This document shows, one piece after another, positions 54,681-63,570 of a stretch of 64,000 nt of DNA. The notes under the pieces were generated by a model. It worked only from the letters and a program-made list of their open reading frames with translations. It was not told the origin of the DNA and made no database searches. How positions within the stretch are numbered: position 1 is the stretch's first letter; each line of letters begins with the position of its first letter. The position numbers were made by a program, and so were the translations under genes. The DNA is from Myroides profundi (lineage in GTDB: Bacteria > Bacteroidota > Bacteroidia > Flavobacteriales > Flavobacteriaceae), in the NCBI RefSeq assembly GCF_000833025.1, contig NZ_CP010817.1, positions 1,488,001-1,552,000 of the forward strand. Direction: 5' to 3'.

Positions 54681-54985
54681 CTAAATATTTTTCTTTTTCA
54701 AGACATATTCGCGCGCTTTTTCTTGGATTTGATCATCAGATAAAGACTTGTTCTTGAGCAACCACTCATCAATTTCAGACTTCTGAAAGAACAAGTACTT
54801 ACCATTAGGTTTAGAGTAAGGAATTTTACTAAAGTGAACCAGATGATAGATATATGATTTTTTAAAACCTGTATATTTCTCTAGTTCTTCCACAGACAGA
54901 ATTTCCTTGTGATTAGAGATAATAAGTTGCTCTAGATAATTAAGCTTTTCAAGTATAAGTTTAATAGTCTCCATAGTCATTTTTT
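54590..54985. repeat. Long direct repeat, right copy (excisionase-like gene and 3' flank)
   Basis: Matches 40612-41000 in the same orientation; the coding part is nearly identical, including the GACATATTCGCGCGCTTTTT end. Confidence 0.8.
54681..54980 (-). CDS. Excisionase-like HTH_17 protein, copy 2
   Basis: The ~99-residue protein has the same fold and motifs as copy 1 (GFKKSYIYHLVHFSKIPYSK, then YLFFQKSEIDEWL), with a few substitutions. An ATG at 54980 and one at 54974 are both possible; 54974 corresponds to the chosen start of copy 1. It follows the integrase gene on the same strand by about 110 bases. It would direct excision of the element or regulate the integrase. Confidence 0.8.
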   Translation of the reverse strand: MTMETIKLILEKLNYLEQLIISNHKEILSVEELEKYTGFKKSYIYHLVHFSKIPYSKPNGKYLFFQKSEIDEWLLKNKSLSDDQIQEKAREYVLKKKNI

Positions 54986-55093
54986 TTAGATTTAGAAGCA
55001 AACTACACTTATATCATAAACGACTAAAGCCAAGTGTACTTTTAAGTACTACTTGGCTTTATTGTAATTATAATCTGTAATTAAACTTTTAGT

Positions 55094-56227
55094 TTAAAAT
55101 CCAAACTTAAGTTCCGGAATAAGCTCAGAGGCTTCTTTCATTTTACTATCTATGATTTTAGCATAGATTTGTGTAGTTCTGATCTCACGATGCCCTAAAC
55201 GCTTTGAAACAGTGTAAATATCAGCCCCATTTTCTAAAAGGAGTACCGCATTGGTATGTCTTGCACTATGGAAGGTAATATGCTTGTGAATACCCGCTCG
55301 GTTACACCAACGGACAATTTCATTATTGTAAATAGCGGAGTATTTAAGATTAGTAAAAACGAGTTGATTCAGTGATTCTCTTTCCCCTAAGAGTTCTCTT
55401 GCCTGTTTAGAGATATAAAGATACTCAACACCTTCCGTTTTTTCCTGTCTATAGATGACTCTACAAACATCATCTTCGTCTCTTACTTCAGACCAAACAA
55501 GTTTGTTAATATCCGACCAGCGTAGACCAGTTAAACAAGAGAATAAAAAAGCACGTTTAAGTACTTCGTATTTACAATCTGTTTCTACCAGACGTTGTAC
55601 CTCATTAAACGTAAGGTACTCTCTTTGACTTTCAGCTTGTTTGAAGCTCTTTACCTTTTGGGCATAGTTAATCGTTAGATAGCCCTCTTCAAAAGCTAAT
55701 CTAAGAGCAGCTCTAAACTTATTGAGATAAGAGTATTTTGAGTTTAATGAAAGAGGAAGTTTACTTTTAGTAAGGGCTTTTTTATCAATGTATTCTCTAA
55801 CTCTTTTTAAAAAATCATCATCTACTTCATCAAAAGTAAGGGTAGGAGATATACAACGTTTTAAATGAAGAAAAGAAGCTGTCCAGTTTCCATAGTTTTT
55901 AGGACTTTCGTATTTTTCTTCTGTTTTTTCAAGAAAGAAGTCCAAGAAGCAACGTTGCCCTTTATGCTTATTCTTAATTCCATATTTACCTCTAAGGTTC
56001 TCGCTTTGTCTTATTGCTAAGATATTCTCAGCCATTTGAAGAGCTTCTTTGTTTTCCTTTCTTTCCTTTGGGCTATTAGGAGCACCATGTAGGAAGAGTT
56101 TTAGGTTTTCAAATTCTCTGATATACTTCTTCTTTCCAGTAGAAGTAACTTCAACTCCTTTTGTATACTCAATCAGAAGACTGATTCTTCCACTAGGTAG
56201 TTTTCGTTGTTTAAGTGTGATGTTCAT
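55094..56227 (-). CDS. Tyrosine recombinase (phage-type integrase)
   Basis: The 377-residue protein has an N-terminal Arm-like domain (MNITLKQRKLPSGRISLLIE), a SAM-like core-binding domain (~100-190) and a catalytic domain with TGLRWSDI (Arg), HSARHTNA (His-x-x-Arg) and TQIYAKI (Tyr nucleophile) near the end. It is of normal length and intact, the type found in Bacteroidota islands. It is transcribed away from the mnmE junction 161 bases to the right, which places it at the end of the element, so it is the likely enzyme for integration at the 29-bp repeat. Confidence 0.9.
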   Translation of the reverse strand: MNITLKQRKLPSGRISLLIEYTKGVEVTSTGKKKYIREFENLKLFLHGAPNSPKERKENKEALQMAENILAIRQSENLRGKYGIKNKHKGQRCFLDFFLEKTEEKYESPKNYGNWTASFLHLKRCISPTLTFDEVDDDFLKRVREYIDKKALTKSKLPLSLNSKYSYLNKFRAALRLAFEEGYLTINYAQKVKSFKQAESQREYLTFNEVQRLVETDCKYEVLKRAFLFSCLTGLRWSDINKLVWSEVRDEDDVCRVIYRQEKTEGVEYLYISKQARELLGERESLNQLVFTNLKYSAIYNNEIVRWCNRAGIHKHITFHSARHTNAVLLLENGADIYTVSKRLGHREIRTTQIYAKIIDSKMKEASELIPELKFGF

Positions 56228-56387
56228 AATATCTATATTAGGTTAAGGGAGACCGATTTTTCACAACACTTTCACAACACTTTTTTATTATGTTGCGAAT
56301 ATGTTGTGACTAATATAGAAAATAAGGACATCTTATAAAAATATTTAACACTTAACTATTTGATTTTCACAGTATTTTAAATCAAGG

Positions 56388-56416
56388 TAAAGTATTAAAA
56401 AGACAGGTTATTTACC
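56388..56416. repeat. Right att-like direct repeat at the mnmE 3' end
   Basis: TAAAGTATTAAAAAGACAGG followed by TTATTTACC. The last nine bases contain the mnmE stop codon and its final Gly-Lys codons. It matches 42305-42333 at 27 of 29 positions. Confidence 0.7.
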
Positions 56417-57799
56417 GATACAGAAGTTCGCAAAAATATTCCCTAACAACTCATCATTCGTAACTTGTCCTGTTATTTCACCGAAGAAGTATAATGCTTG
56501 GCGGATATCTATGGCCATAAGGTCAGCAGATAAATTAGTCTGAAGTCCCCATTTAACCTTTTCGATTTCTTCCAAAGCTTTTAATAGAGAGTCATAGTGA
56601 CGAGTATTCGTTACGATAGTTTCATTATTGCGTAAAGCACCAGTATTAACGAAGCCTAATAGAGCCTCTTTTAGTTCTTCTACACCCATATTTTCTTTTG
56701 CAGACATCAGCATAAGATTGTCAATATTTGCTTGGTATAAACCAATCTGTTCCTCTGATAACAAGTCTCTCTTGTTACATACAACAAGAAGTGGTTTTAG
56801 AGGGTATTTGTTTTTTAGTTTCTCTAGTTCAACTTTAATCTGATCAAGAGAACTACTATTTAGCTTAGCTCCATCTATTAAGTAGATAACTACTTGTGCA
56901 GCTTCGATCTTCTCGAATGTCTTTTGGATACCGATACTTTCTACTACATCTTTTGTCTCACGGATACCAGCAGTATCAATGAATCTAAATCCAATACCAT
57001 CTATTACTAATTCATCTTCGATTGTATCACGAGTTGTACCAGCGATGTCTGATACGATAGCACGCTCTTCATTTAGCAGAGCATTCAGTAGGGTAGACTT
57101 TCCTACGTTAGGTTCTCCAACGATAGCTACAGGAATACCATTCTTAATTACATTACCAACGGCGAAAGAGTCAATAAGACGTTTAAGAACAAATTCTATA
57201 CGGTCGATTAGTTCTCTGAATTGTGTACGATCAGCAAACTCAACATCCTCTTCTGAGAAGTCTAACTCTAATTCAATAAGAGAAGCAAAGTTTAATAATT
57301 GTTCACGAAGTTTAGCAATCTCACTTGAGAAGCCACCACGCATTTGTTGCATAGCGATTTGATGACTAGCTTCATTGTCAGAGGCAATTAAGTCAGCTAC
57401 CGCTTCTGCTTGAGATAGGTCTAGCTTTCCATTTAAGAAGGCACGCATGGTGAATTCTCCTGCTTGCGCCATTTTAGCACCTTTACGCAGACATAATTGG
57501 ATGATCTGTTGTTGAATAAAAGTAGAACCATGACAAGAAATTTCAATTGTATTCTCTCCTGTGTATGAATTAGGTCCTTTAAAAACAGACACTAATACCT
57601 GGTCCAATACACGCTCTCCATCTACAATATGACCTAAGTGTAAAGTATGTGTTTTTTGTGTCGTTAAATCTTTATTCTTGATCGATTTAAAAATGCCATT
57701 GACTAGTGTAATCGCATCTTTACCCGAAACTCTTATTATAGCTACAGCACCTGCTCCTGAAGGAGTAGCTAAAGCGACAATAGTATCTTGTAATATCAT
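56408..57799 (-). CDS. mnmE: tRNA uridine-5-carboxymethylaminomethyl modification GTPase MnmE
   Basis: The 463-residue protein has the N-terminal folate-binding domain (DTIVALATPSGAGAVAIIRV), a helical domain, and a G domain with GEPNVGKSTL (G1), DIAGTTRD (G2), DTAGIRETKD (G3) and NKRD (G4). The C-terminus is FANFCIGK, with the conserved Cys of the MnmE end. With MnmG it modifies the wobble uridine of several tRNAs. Full length and intact; the island next to it leaves the last codons unchanged. A TATCTTTG box lies 20 bases upstream. Confidence 0.97.
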   Translation of the reverse strand: MILQDTIVALATPSGAGAVAIIRVSGKDAITLVNGIFKSIKNKDLTTQKTHTLHLGHIVDGERVLDQVLVSVFKGPNSYTGENTIEISCHGSTFIQQQIIQLCLRKGAKMAQAGEFTMRAFLNGKLDLSQAEAVADLIASDNEASHQIAMQQMRGGFSSEIAKLREQLLNFASLIELELDFSEEDVEFADRTQFRELIDRIEFVLKRLIDSFAVGNVIKNGIPVAIVGEPNVGKSTLLNALLNEERAIVSDIAGTTRDTIEDELVIDGIGFRFIDTAGIRETKDVVESIGIQKTFEKIEAAQVVIYLIDGAKLNSSSLDQIKVELEKLKNKYPLKPLLVVCNKRDLLSEEQIGLYQANIDNLMLMSAKENMGVEELKEALLGFVNTGALRNNETIVTNTRHYDSLLKALEEIEKVKWGLQTNLSADLMAIDIRQALYFFGEITGQVTNDELLGNIFANFCIGK

Positions 57800-58118
57800 A
57801 TCTTTTCTAAATATGAGGCAAAGATACTATTAATTCATTTAATCTAATGATGTCTACGATGGTGAAGAGAAGTTCTTTGTATGCCTACTAGTAGCGAGTT
57901 TAGTTACGTATATTTTAATTAGAAATGTTTATCACTATAAGGCTAATTAAAGGTAGAATAGTGCCCTAATTTGTCTATTTATACCTAATAGGTATAAAAG
58001 TATGTGTTTACATGCTATTTAAGCTCTCTATAGCATATTTTACAACTTTTAGCCTTTAAAATACTATAAAAACATAAAGATTATTCATATCTTTATACAA
58101 ATAAAACAATTGGATACC
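57800..58118. other. Intergenic region between mnmE and the stress-protein gene
   Basis: Divergent promoters must lie here. A minus-strand TATCTTTG (57819-57826, TAnnTTTG) fits the mnmE -7 box. Nothing else recognisable was seen. Confidence 0.5.
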
Positions 58119-58952
58119 ATGAAAAAAATACTATTCCCTACAGATTTTTCAGAAACAGCTAACAATGCTCTAGTATATGCGTTAAGAATGGCAGAAAACC
58201 AAAATGCAACTCTTTTTGTACTACATGCTTATGAGATGCCTGTGATTTCTGCAACAGCTAATCCTGTAATGGTACAGGATGTATATAAATCTATTGAGTT
58301 GAGCAATTTTGAAAATTTCAAAGATCAAGTACCTCAAATTAGAGATATAGCAAAACAGCATAACTTAGACCACGTTCCAATGCACTTCATCTTAGAAGAA
58401 GGTTTCTTGAACACTATCTTAAAGAAAAGAGTTAAAGAAGAAGATATTGATTTAGTAGTGATGGGTACAAATGGTAACTCAGGATTAGATAAGAAAATCT
58501 TAGGTTCTAATACTGCTAATGCAATTGGTTCTTTAGGAATTCCTGTATTGAGTATTCCTCATGATGCTATTTTTGATGGAATTAATTCTATTGCATTTAC
58601 AACTTTGTTCAGTTCACAAGATAAAACTACTTTAGAGACTATTGTTCAAATGGCTAAAGGGTTTAATGCAACTGTAAAATGTATTCACGTTGCAACTGCA
58701 AAAGATAAAGCAGATCCTGCCGTAATTAATAGTTGGAAAGAGAACTTTAAGAATGACAATGTGAAATTCTATATTGTAGAAAGCAGCGATGTAGAAAAAG
58801 CAGTATTTGATTTCTTAGACGAAGAGAATATTGACCTTTTAGTTTCTGTAAAAAGAAATAGAGGTTTCTTCGAAAAACTATTTACAAGTAGTATGACTAA
58901 GAAATTAAGTTACCACAACTATGTTCCTGTGTTAGCTTTCCACGAAGAATAA
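58119..58952 (+). CDS. Universal stress protein with two USP domains
   Basis: I start at the ATG at 58119 (a TTG three codons upstream is less likely). The ~277-residue protein begins MKKILFPTDFSETANNAL, the USP start, and has VVMGTNGNSGLDKKILGSNT with a GxxG-like ATP loop. A second USP-like half follows (IAFTTLFSSQDKTTLETI, then LLVSVKRNRGFFEKLFTSS). Tandem UspA proteins are common in Bacteroidota and bind ATP under stress. It is alone and followed by a good terminator. Confidence 0.9.
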   Translation: MKKILFPTDFSETANNALVYALRMAENQNATLFVLHAYEMPVISATANPVMVQDVYKSIELSNFENFKDQVPQIRDIAKQHNLDHVPMHFILEEGFLNTILKKRVKEEDIDLVVMGTNGNSGLDKKILGSNTANAIGSLGIPVLSIPHDAIFDGINSIAFTTLFSSQDKTTLETIVQMAKGFNATVKCIHVATAKDKADPAVINSWKENFKNDNVKFYIVESSDVEKAVFDFLDEENIDLLVSVKRNRGFFEKLFTSSMTKKLSYHNYVPVLAFHEE

Positions 58953-59767
58953 GAATTTTACTTTATTAAGTATATAAAGGTGTCCTTTTAGGGCGCCTTT
59001 TTTTGTTGTAGTTAATCTAGTGCTGTATAACGTATTTTTTGATTTTAAGTGTGATCATCATTTAATAGTTAAAGGGCCTCATAAAAGGTAGTGAGCTTTT
59101 TTCACAGCCGATTCACTGTTACCTTCAAAAAAGTGACTGGAGACTCTCCGTCAGTTTTTATCAACAAATTAAAGGCTAAGGATACAGCTTAAGGAAAATA
59201 AAAAACTCTCTATAAGGGAGTTATAGAGAGATAAAAAATTGAACTGTAACTCTTATTTAGAAGTGAATGAGAGAGACGTTGTATAATTGTGCGCTATCAT
59301 ACAGTTCTGTCATACTATGATCTGTCGGATTAAGTACAGGTAATTGTTATAAGGTTACCTGTCAGTCTAAATAAACAGTTTTTTTGTGATTCTATGGGTA
59401 CTTTGCGTCTGTCACAAAGCTAATTTTAACCGTAATTTATTAATATATTTTCTTCTCTTAGTGAGAATATTGATTAATCGTTAGCCATAAAATATTTACG
59501 AGAAAGTATAGTCAAATCTATTCTAAATGTACCTATTCTATAAGTGTAATAATCATTCTATTTGTTTATTGTTTTATTTCTTCTAACAAATTTAAGGGGT
59601 TTAATAGGTTGAAAACATGATAAATAACATGTTTTTTTTTAAAATAATCTCATTATTTACCTATAGCTGTATTATTTAGTACAATAGGTTATGAAGTAAT
59701 AGGTGACTATGCTGTATAGGGTATAAATAAGAATGAGTAGTACATATCGTACTACTCATTTCTAAAA
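58953..59767. other. Long gene-free region with several hairpins
   Basis: No supported ORF in 815 bases. Besides the terminator at its left end it holds a perfect 10-bp stem, CTCTCTATAA/TTATAGAGAG (59206-59230), a stem ACAGGTAA/TTACCTGT (59336-59362), and a smaller ACTG/CAGT hairpin near 59137-59156. An unrecognised small RNA is possible. Confidence 0.35.
58976..59004 (+). terminator. Terminator after the stress-protein gene
   Basis: AAAGGTGTCC and GGGCGCCTTT flank TTTTA and are followed by a T-run. Confidence 0.85.
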
Positions 59768-60415
59768 TTATATTGTTTTAAGAAGCTTCTCAGCTACTGA
59801 ATCGTAATCTAATAATAAGGCATTCTCTGGTTTATAAGCTTGTTGCCACGCAAAGTTTAAGATAGTGATCTTTTGTGTCGCAGTACCATCCCATTCTGTT
59901 TTAAACCCATTTTCTTGTAAGGTTTGAACAATTTTTTTACCTACTGCGATGGAGTCTTCCTCTTTTTCAGAGTGCATATCTTGGAAAGCAAGAGTCAAAT
60001 ATGGTTCTTTTTCTCTAAAAGCACGTTGAAGGTCTTGTTCATTATAGAAACAGATACCTTTAGATTTTTTACCTTTTGCTTGTAGTTGTTCTTCTATTTG
60101 ATCTACTTCATAGTATCCATCGTCTATAGTATATCCAGCATAATGAAGTGCGATGATATGTTGACCTACTAATTGATCAAAGGCTTTCGTTAACCTTTGT
60201 GTTGTAGTTGGTACATGCCAATTTTTACTTGCTTTAAGCAGTGCTCTTTCTTCTTTTAGAATAGTTTCGTTTACCCACTTTTCGTTTATTTTACCTTGTA
60301 AATCATTCTCATTGATTTCTTCAGTAATAAACTCTTCTACATCTTCACTGTCCCAAAAACCAGATTTAATGAGATAACTAATAGACTCAGCAATAAATTT
60401 TTGTTCTTCCGTCAT
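59768..60415 (-). CDS. DUF6891 protein
   Basis: The 215-residue cytoplasmic protein has the DUF6891 layout: a helical start (ESISYLIKSGFWDSEDVEEF), a centre with HYAGYTIDDGYYEV, and an end with GTATQKITILNFAWQQAY. Its function is unknown. It follows the CoA hydrolase gene by 2 bases on the same strand and so is probably cotranscribed, though a functional link is not evident. Confidence 0.7.
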   Translation of the reverse strand: MTEEQKFIAESISYLIKSGFWDSEDVEEFITEEINENDLQGKINEKWVNETILKEERALLKASKNWHVPTTTQRLTKAFDQLVGQHIIALHYAGYTIDDGYYEVDQIEEQLQAKGKKSKGICFYNEQDLQRAFREKEPYLTLAFQDMHSEKEEDSIAVGKKIVQTLQENGFKTEWDGTATQKITILNFAWQQAYKPENALLLDYDSVAEKLLKTI

Positions 60416-60417
60416 GA

Positions 60418-61527
60418 TTATGCTTGTTTTATATTTTTAAAAGGATGTTCTTCTGCAGACCACAGAGGAGTGAAGTGGCTTTCTATCCATTCGTTACTCA
60501 CTTGTTCTAATGAGTTAGGAGTCCATTTAGGAGATTGGTCTTTGTCTATTAATAGAGCTCTTACGCCTTCAGAGAAGTCCGGATGAACGGTAAACTGACA
60601 TGTAAGGTTAAGCTCTGATCTAAAGACTTCTTCTAAGCTGTAGTGTTTACTCTCTGTAAGCTGTCTAAAGATAACGTGGACAGAAGTAGGAGAACCTTTA
60701 GTAAAGAATGAGTATCCTGCCGCCACCCATGCATCAGATTTAGCTACAGGCTCTACGATAGCGATAAATTCGGCTACAGAGTGTATCGGTTCTAATGCTG
60801 CTATAAGAGACTTGTGTAACATCGCCTGAGATACAGGTAAGCCTGTACTAGGAGTACTGCGCTGTGCTAATAGGGTATTAAGCCTATCTGATAGTTGATC
60901 ACTACTACTGATCTGTACTAATTCGTCTAGTATACTATTTTTCACAGTAGAAGGTATAAAGTAGTCTGCAATACCTAGAAATAAGGCATCCGCTCCATCA
61001 AAGCGAGTCCCCGTTAACCCTAAGTATAATCCATAAGCAGAAGGCATCTTATTTAAGAAATAAGAAGCTCCAACATCTGGATATAATCCAATGCTAATCT
61101 CTGGCATAGCTAATAGACTGCGTTCTGTGACAATACGGTGCGAGGCTCCTGCTAATAATCCTAAGCCTCCTCCCATTACTATACCATCTCCCCAGACAAC
61201 TATCGGTTTAGGATACGTATGGATTAAGTAATCTACACTGTATTCCGTAATAAAGTATTCTTCACAGATAGGAGGTACCTGAGTAGGATCTATAGTTTTA
61301 TAGTCTTCTATTGCTTTTCTTACTTGGCGGATATCCCCACCAGCACAGAATGCTTTCTTACCAGCACCTTGTAGAAAAACACATTTTATATCGCTATTAT
61401 CTCTCCATTGTTCTAAAATCCTTTTTAATTCACTCACGATTTCAAGTGATAGCGCATTAAGTGATTTTTCTGAATTAATGGTGATAATTCCTAAGTTTTC
61501 TTTTATGTCTGTTAGTACTATACTCAT
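60418..61527 (-). CDS. Enoyl-CoA hydratase/isomerase family, 3-hydroxyisobutyryl-CoA hydrolase-like
   Basis: The 369-residue protein has the crotonase fold: KAFCAGGDIRQVRKA (oxyanion loop), then GDGIVMGGGLGLLAGASHRI, RSLLAMPEISIGLYPDVGAS. The extended length and MPEISIGLYPDVGASYFL pattern match 3-hydroxyisobutyryl-CoA hydrolases of valine breakdown rather than short enoyl-CoA hydratases. A minus-strand TATCTTTG (61586-61593) fits a -7 box 58 bases upstream of the ATG. Short-chain CoA substrate specificity is inferred. Confidence 0.85.
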   Translation of the reverse strand: MSIVLTDIKENLGIITINSEKSLNALSLEIVSELKRILEQWRDNSDIKCVFLQGAGKKAFCAGGDIRQVRKAIEDYKTIDPTQVPPICEEYFITEYSVDYLIHTYPKPIVVWGDGIVMGGGLGLLAGASHRIVTERSLLAMPEISIGLYPDVGASYFLNKMPSAYGLYLGLTGTRFDGADALFLGIADYFIPSTVKNSILDELVQISSSDQLSDRLNTLLAQRSTPSTGLPVSQAMLHKSLIAALEPIHSVAEFIAIVEPVAKSDAWVAAGYSFFTKGSPTSVHVIFRQLTESKHYSLEEVFRSELNLTCQFTVHPDFSEGVRALLIDKDQSPKWTPNSLEQVSNEWIESHFTPLWSAEEHPFKNIKQA

Positions 61528-61585
61528 AGTTGACCTGTTTTGATTGTTTAAAGTTATGAATAATAATCAAACGGTATTCATATCA

Positions 61586-61593
61586 CAAAGATA
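61586..61593 (-). promoter_or_regulatory. -7 box of the CoA hydrolase operon
   Basis: Minus-strand TATCTTTG matches TAnnTTTG exactly; a TTTA about 19 bases further upstream may serve as the -33 element. Confidence 0.5.
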
Positions 61594-61737
61594 GTCATAC
61601 TACACAGAATAAAGCAGAGTCTGTATAGGGTAGGACTGTAAATTATAATAGCATACCACTAGATTATAAACAGGTATAATGTACATAAAATTTAATTATT
61701 TACAGACTTATCTAAAGCAGATAGCTTATTTATTGAT

Positions 61738-62778
61738 TCATTCTCGCTGTTCGTCGTCAGGGAGTAATAACTTTAGAATAGAGTAATCTTCATTCATTGT
61801 ATCAGGAATGTGTGATTTCTCGGGATCATTTATTCTTTTGATTAATTCTTTGCTGACTTTCCTTATATAGCCAGGAGGATAAGCTAAATGATTGTCTACT
61901 TCTGTTTGTTCATCGACGGGTTGTTGTTCCCTAAGAGGTATATCCTTGTTTTTAATTTGAATAGGTATAGCAGTCTCTATTTCTTGTTTTACTTGTGATA
62001 TAGACTTTTCTTGTACAGTAGGTGATGAGGGGATTGGTTTATCTTCTTTTGTGTTAGTCGTATCTGTATGGACAGGTGTTTGTTGTTGTTTTATAGCTTG
62101 ATGTTCCTCTTCTGTTGTGGTTTCTTGTTCAGCAAGTTCTAAAACTCCGTGAAAGCAACTAGTGCTGTTGATACTATTGTCTGCTGATTTCCACATGCTC
62201 CATAGGTATATTCTACCTTTGTCCCAATGGGCAGGTAGGCTGAAGTGCGCATATCTTTCTGCTCGTGTCCCTATATTAGGGATATCGATGAACGCATCTA
62301 GCTCTTCATTATATGCCATCATCGTAAGAGTATCTGTGTTTAGTGTTAAGGCATTGACTAGTGTATTATCCCATTGTACCTTAATCTTCCCCGTTTTAAG
62401 GCGATTGATTTTTTTAATTACAGCAGGGGCTAGAGTTCCTATAGAGAGTAATACCTGCTGTATATTAATATACTGTACTCCATTGTAGAGTTCGATTCCT
62501 TGTTTCATTAATCTAGAAATCATTTGTTCTTTACCCGTCATCCATTTGCCTTCTATAAAGATAGTAGGGCAGTACATATTCACAAAGTCCTTGAATTTAG
62601 CAGTAAACGTAGAGACTAGACTCATTTTATCCCATTGTCTCAACTGTGCTTCTGTAGCTTTTTTACGCGATTTATGAGGCTTAGCACGGATGATATTTCT
62701 ACCTCTCCATCTGACTCCTACTATGGTCCCTACTTTTCCTATTACTTCACTTAATATTCCTTGTTTAATCTCTGCCAT
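61738..62778 (-). CDS. DUF6266 protein
   Basis: I start at MAEIKQGILS (62778), the usual family start; an upstream in-frame start at 62817 adds 13 residues. The ~346-residue protein has the DUF6266 N-terminal GKVGTIVGVRWRGRNIIRA and a Tyr/Trp-rich middle. The second half is a low-complexity Thr/Gln/Glu-rich linker and a charged end. The family is specific to Bacteroidota and of unknown function. It lies alone here. Confidence 0.8.
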   Translation of the reverse strand: MAEIKQGILSEVIGKVGTIVGVRWRGRNIIRAKPHKSRKKATEAQLRQWDKMSLVSTFTAKFKDFVNMYCPTIFIEGKWMTGKEQMISRLMKQGIELYNGVQYINIQQVLLSIGTLAPAVIKKINRLKTGKIKVQWDNTLVNALTLNTDTLTMMAYNEELDAFIDIPNIGTRAERYAHFSLPAHWDKGRIYLWSMWKSADNSINSTSCFHGVLELAEQETTTEEEHQAIKQQQTPVHTDTTNTKEDKPIPSSPTVQEKSISQVKQEIETAIPIQIKNKDIPLREQQPVDEQTEVDNHLAYPPGYIRKVSKELIKRINDPEKSHIPDTMNEDYSILKLLLPDDEQRE

Positions 62779-63570
62779 AACAACGCTTTTTTTAGGATGA
62801 TTTATTTCTTTATACAAGATATAAAATACAGTAATACAAATGTTTATGATGTTTTAAAAAATAAAAGGCAGTGAAGAGTAGTAAGTGTATATGACCATGG
62901 CTATATGAGAATATATTAACCTCTACAGAAAGGGTGAAAAAAGTCGTATCTCGATAAAAATCTCTATTCTTAAGAGCGATTTTAGTTATTATTCTGAGGA
63001 TATATAAGTATAGTAAACAGAGAATAAAAGGAGTATTCTTGGGCAAAAGAGTCTTTTAGCCAGTTATAGTCCTAGTATTCTCCTATAATTGTCCAAGGAA
63101 TAGCCTATATACCCTATATATGCTGAGGTGGTAAGGTATTGGTTATATAACGCTATATTGAGTGATTTTGTTTTAATATATTATTTTTGAGGGTGTTATG
63201 AATTAATGTGGCTAAAAAAAATGATAAGATTTTATGACATAACTCTTTAGGAGTGCCTTTTTTAGTATATAAATAGACATAAAATAACTCTATAATAGCT
63301 TAAAAAGTAATTTATCACTAGTTTTTAGTGGTCTTATTATAAGAAAATACGATTTTTTTGTAATTGATAATGTGTATTTGCCTAAGACAAAGTTCAGAGT
63401 GCATAGACATAAAAGGGATAATGTATAGAAATGATATTGGTCTAAAGAGTACAGACACAGGATTACAGAAGTAATCGCATGCATTATGTATATCACTTGT
63501 AACGAGTCAGTCGTCAAATAGTTTTTATGATTTCGTGGAGGGGTTGTTTTTTTGTGCCAAAATAGAACAG
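62779..63570. other. Long gene-free region
   Basis: 792 bases with no convincing gene. Minus-strand ORFs of 78 and 98 codons occur here but have poor codon use and no recognisable domain. No clear hairpin or promoter box was seen. Confidence 0.4.

Larger units (their letters stand above)
42305..56416. mobile_element. Integrative element at the mnmE 3' end carrying RHS toxins
   Basis: About 14.1 kb between 29-bp imperfect direct repeats. The right repeat covers the last codons of mnmE. A tyrosine recombinase gene (55094-56227) and an excisionase-like gene lie at the right end next to the repeat, the normal position for such an element. Cargo is a T9SS-sorted protein, two large YD/RHS proteins, one toxin tip with a candidate immunity gene, and decayed orphan tips. 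No conjugation gene is present, so movement would need help. Insertion at the mnmE (trmE/thdF) 3' end is established for SGI1-type islands; the integrase here is a different, Bacteroidota-type one. Confidence 0.7.

Noticed and set aside
56979..57362. Plus-strand ORF of 127 codons opposite mnmE
   Set aside because: Shadow of the conserved mnmE frame.
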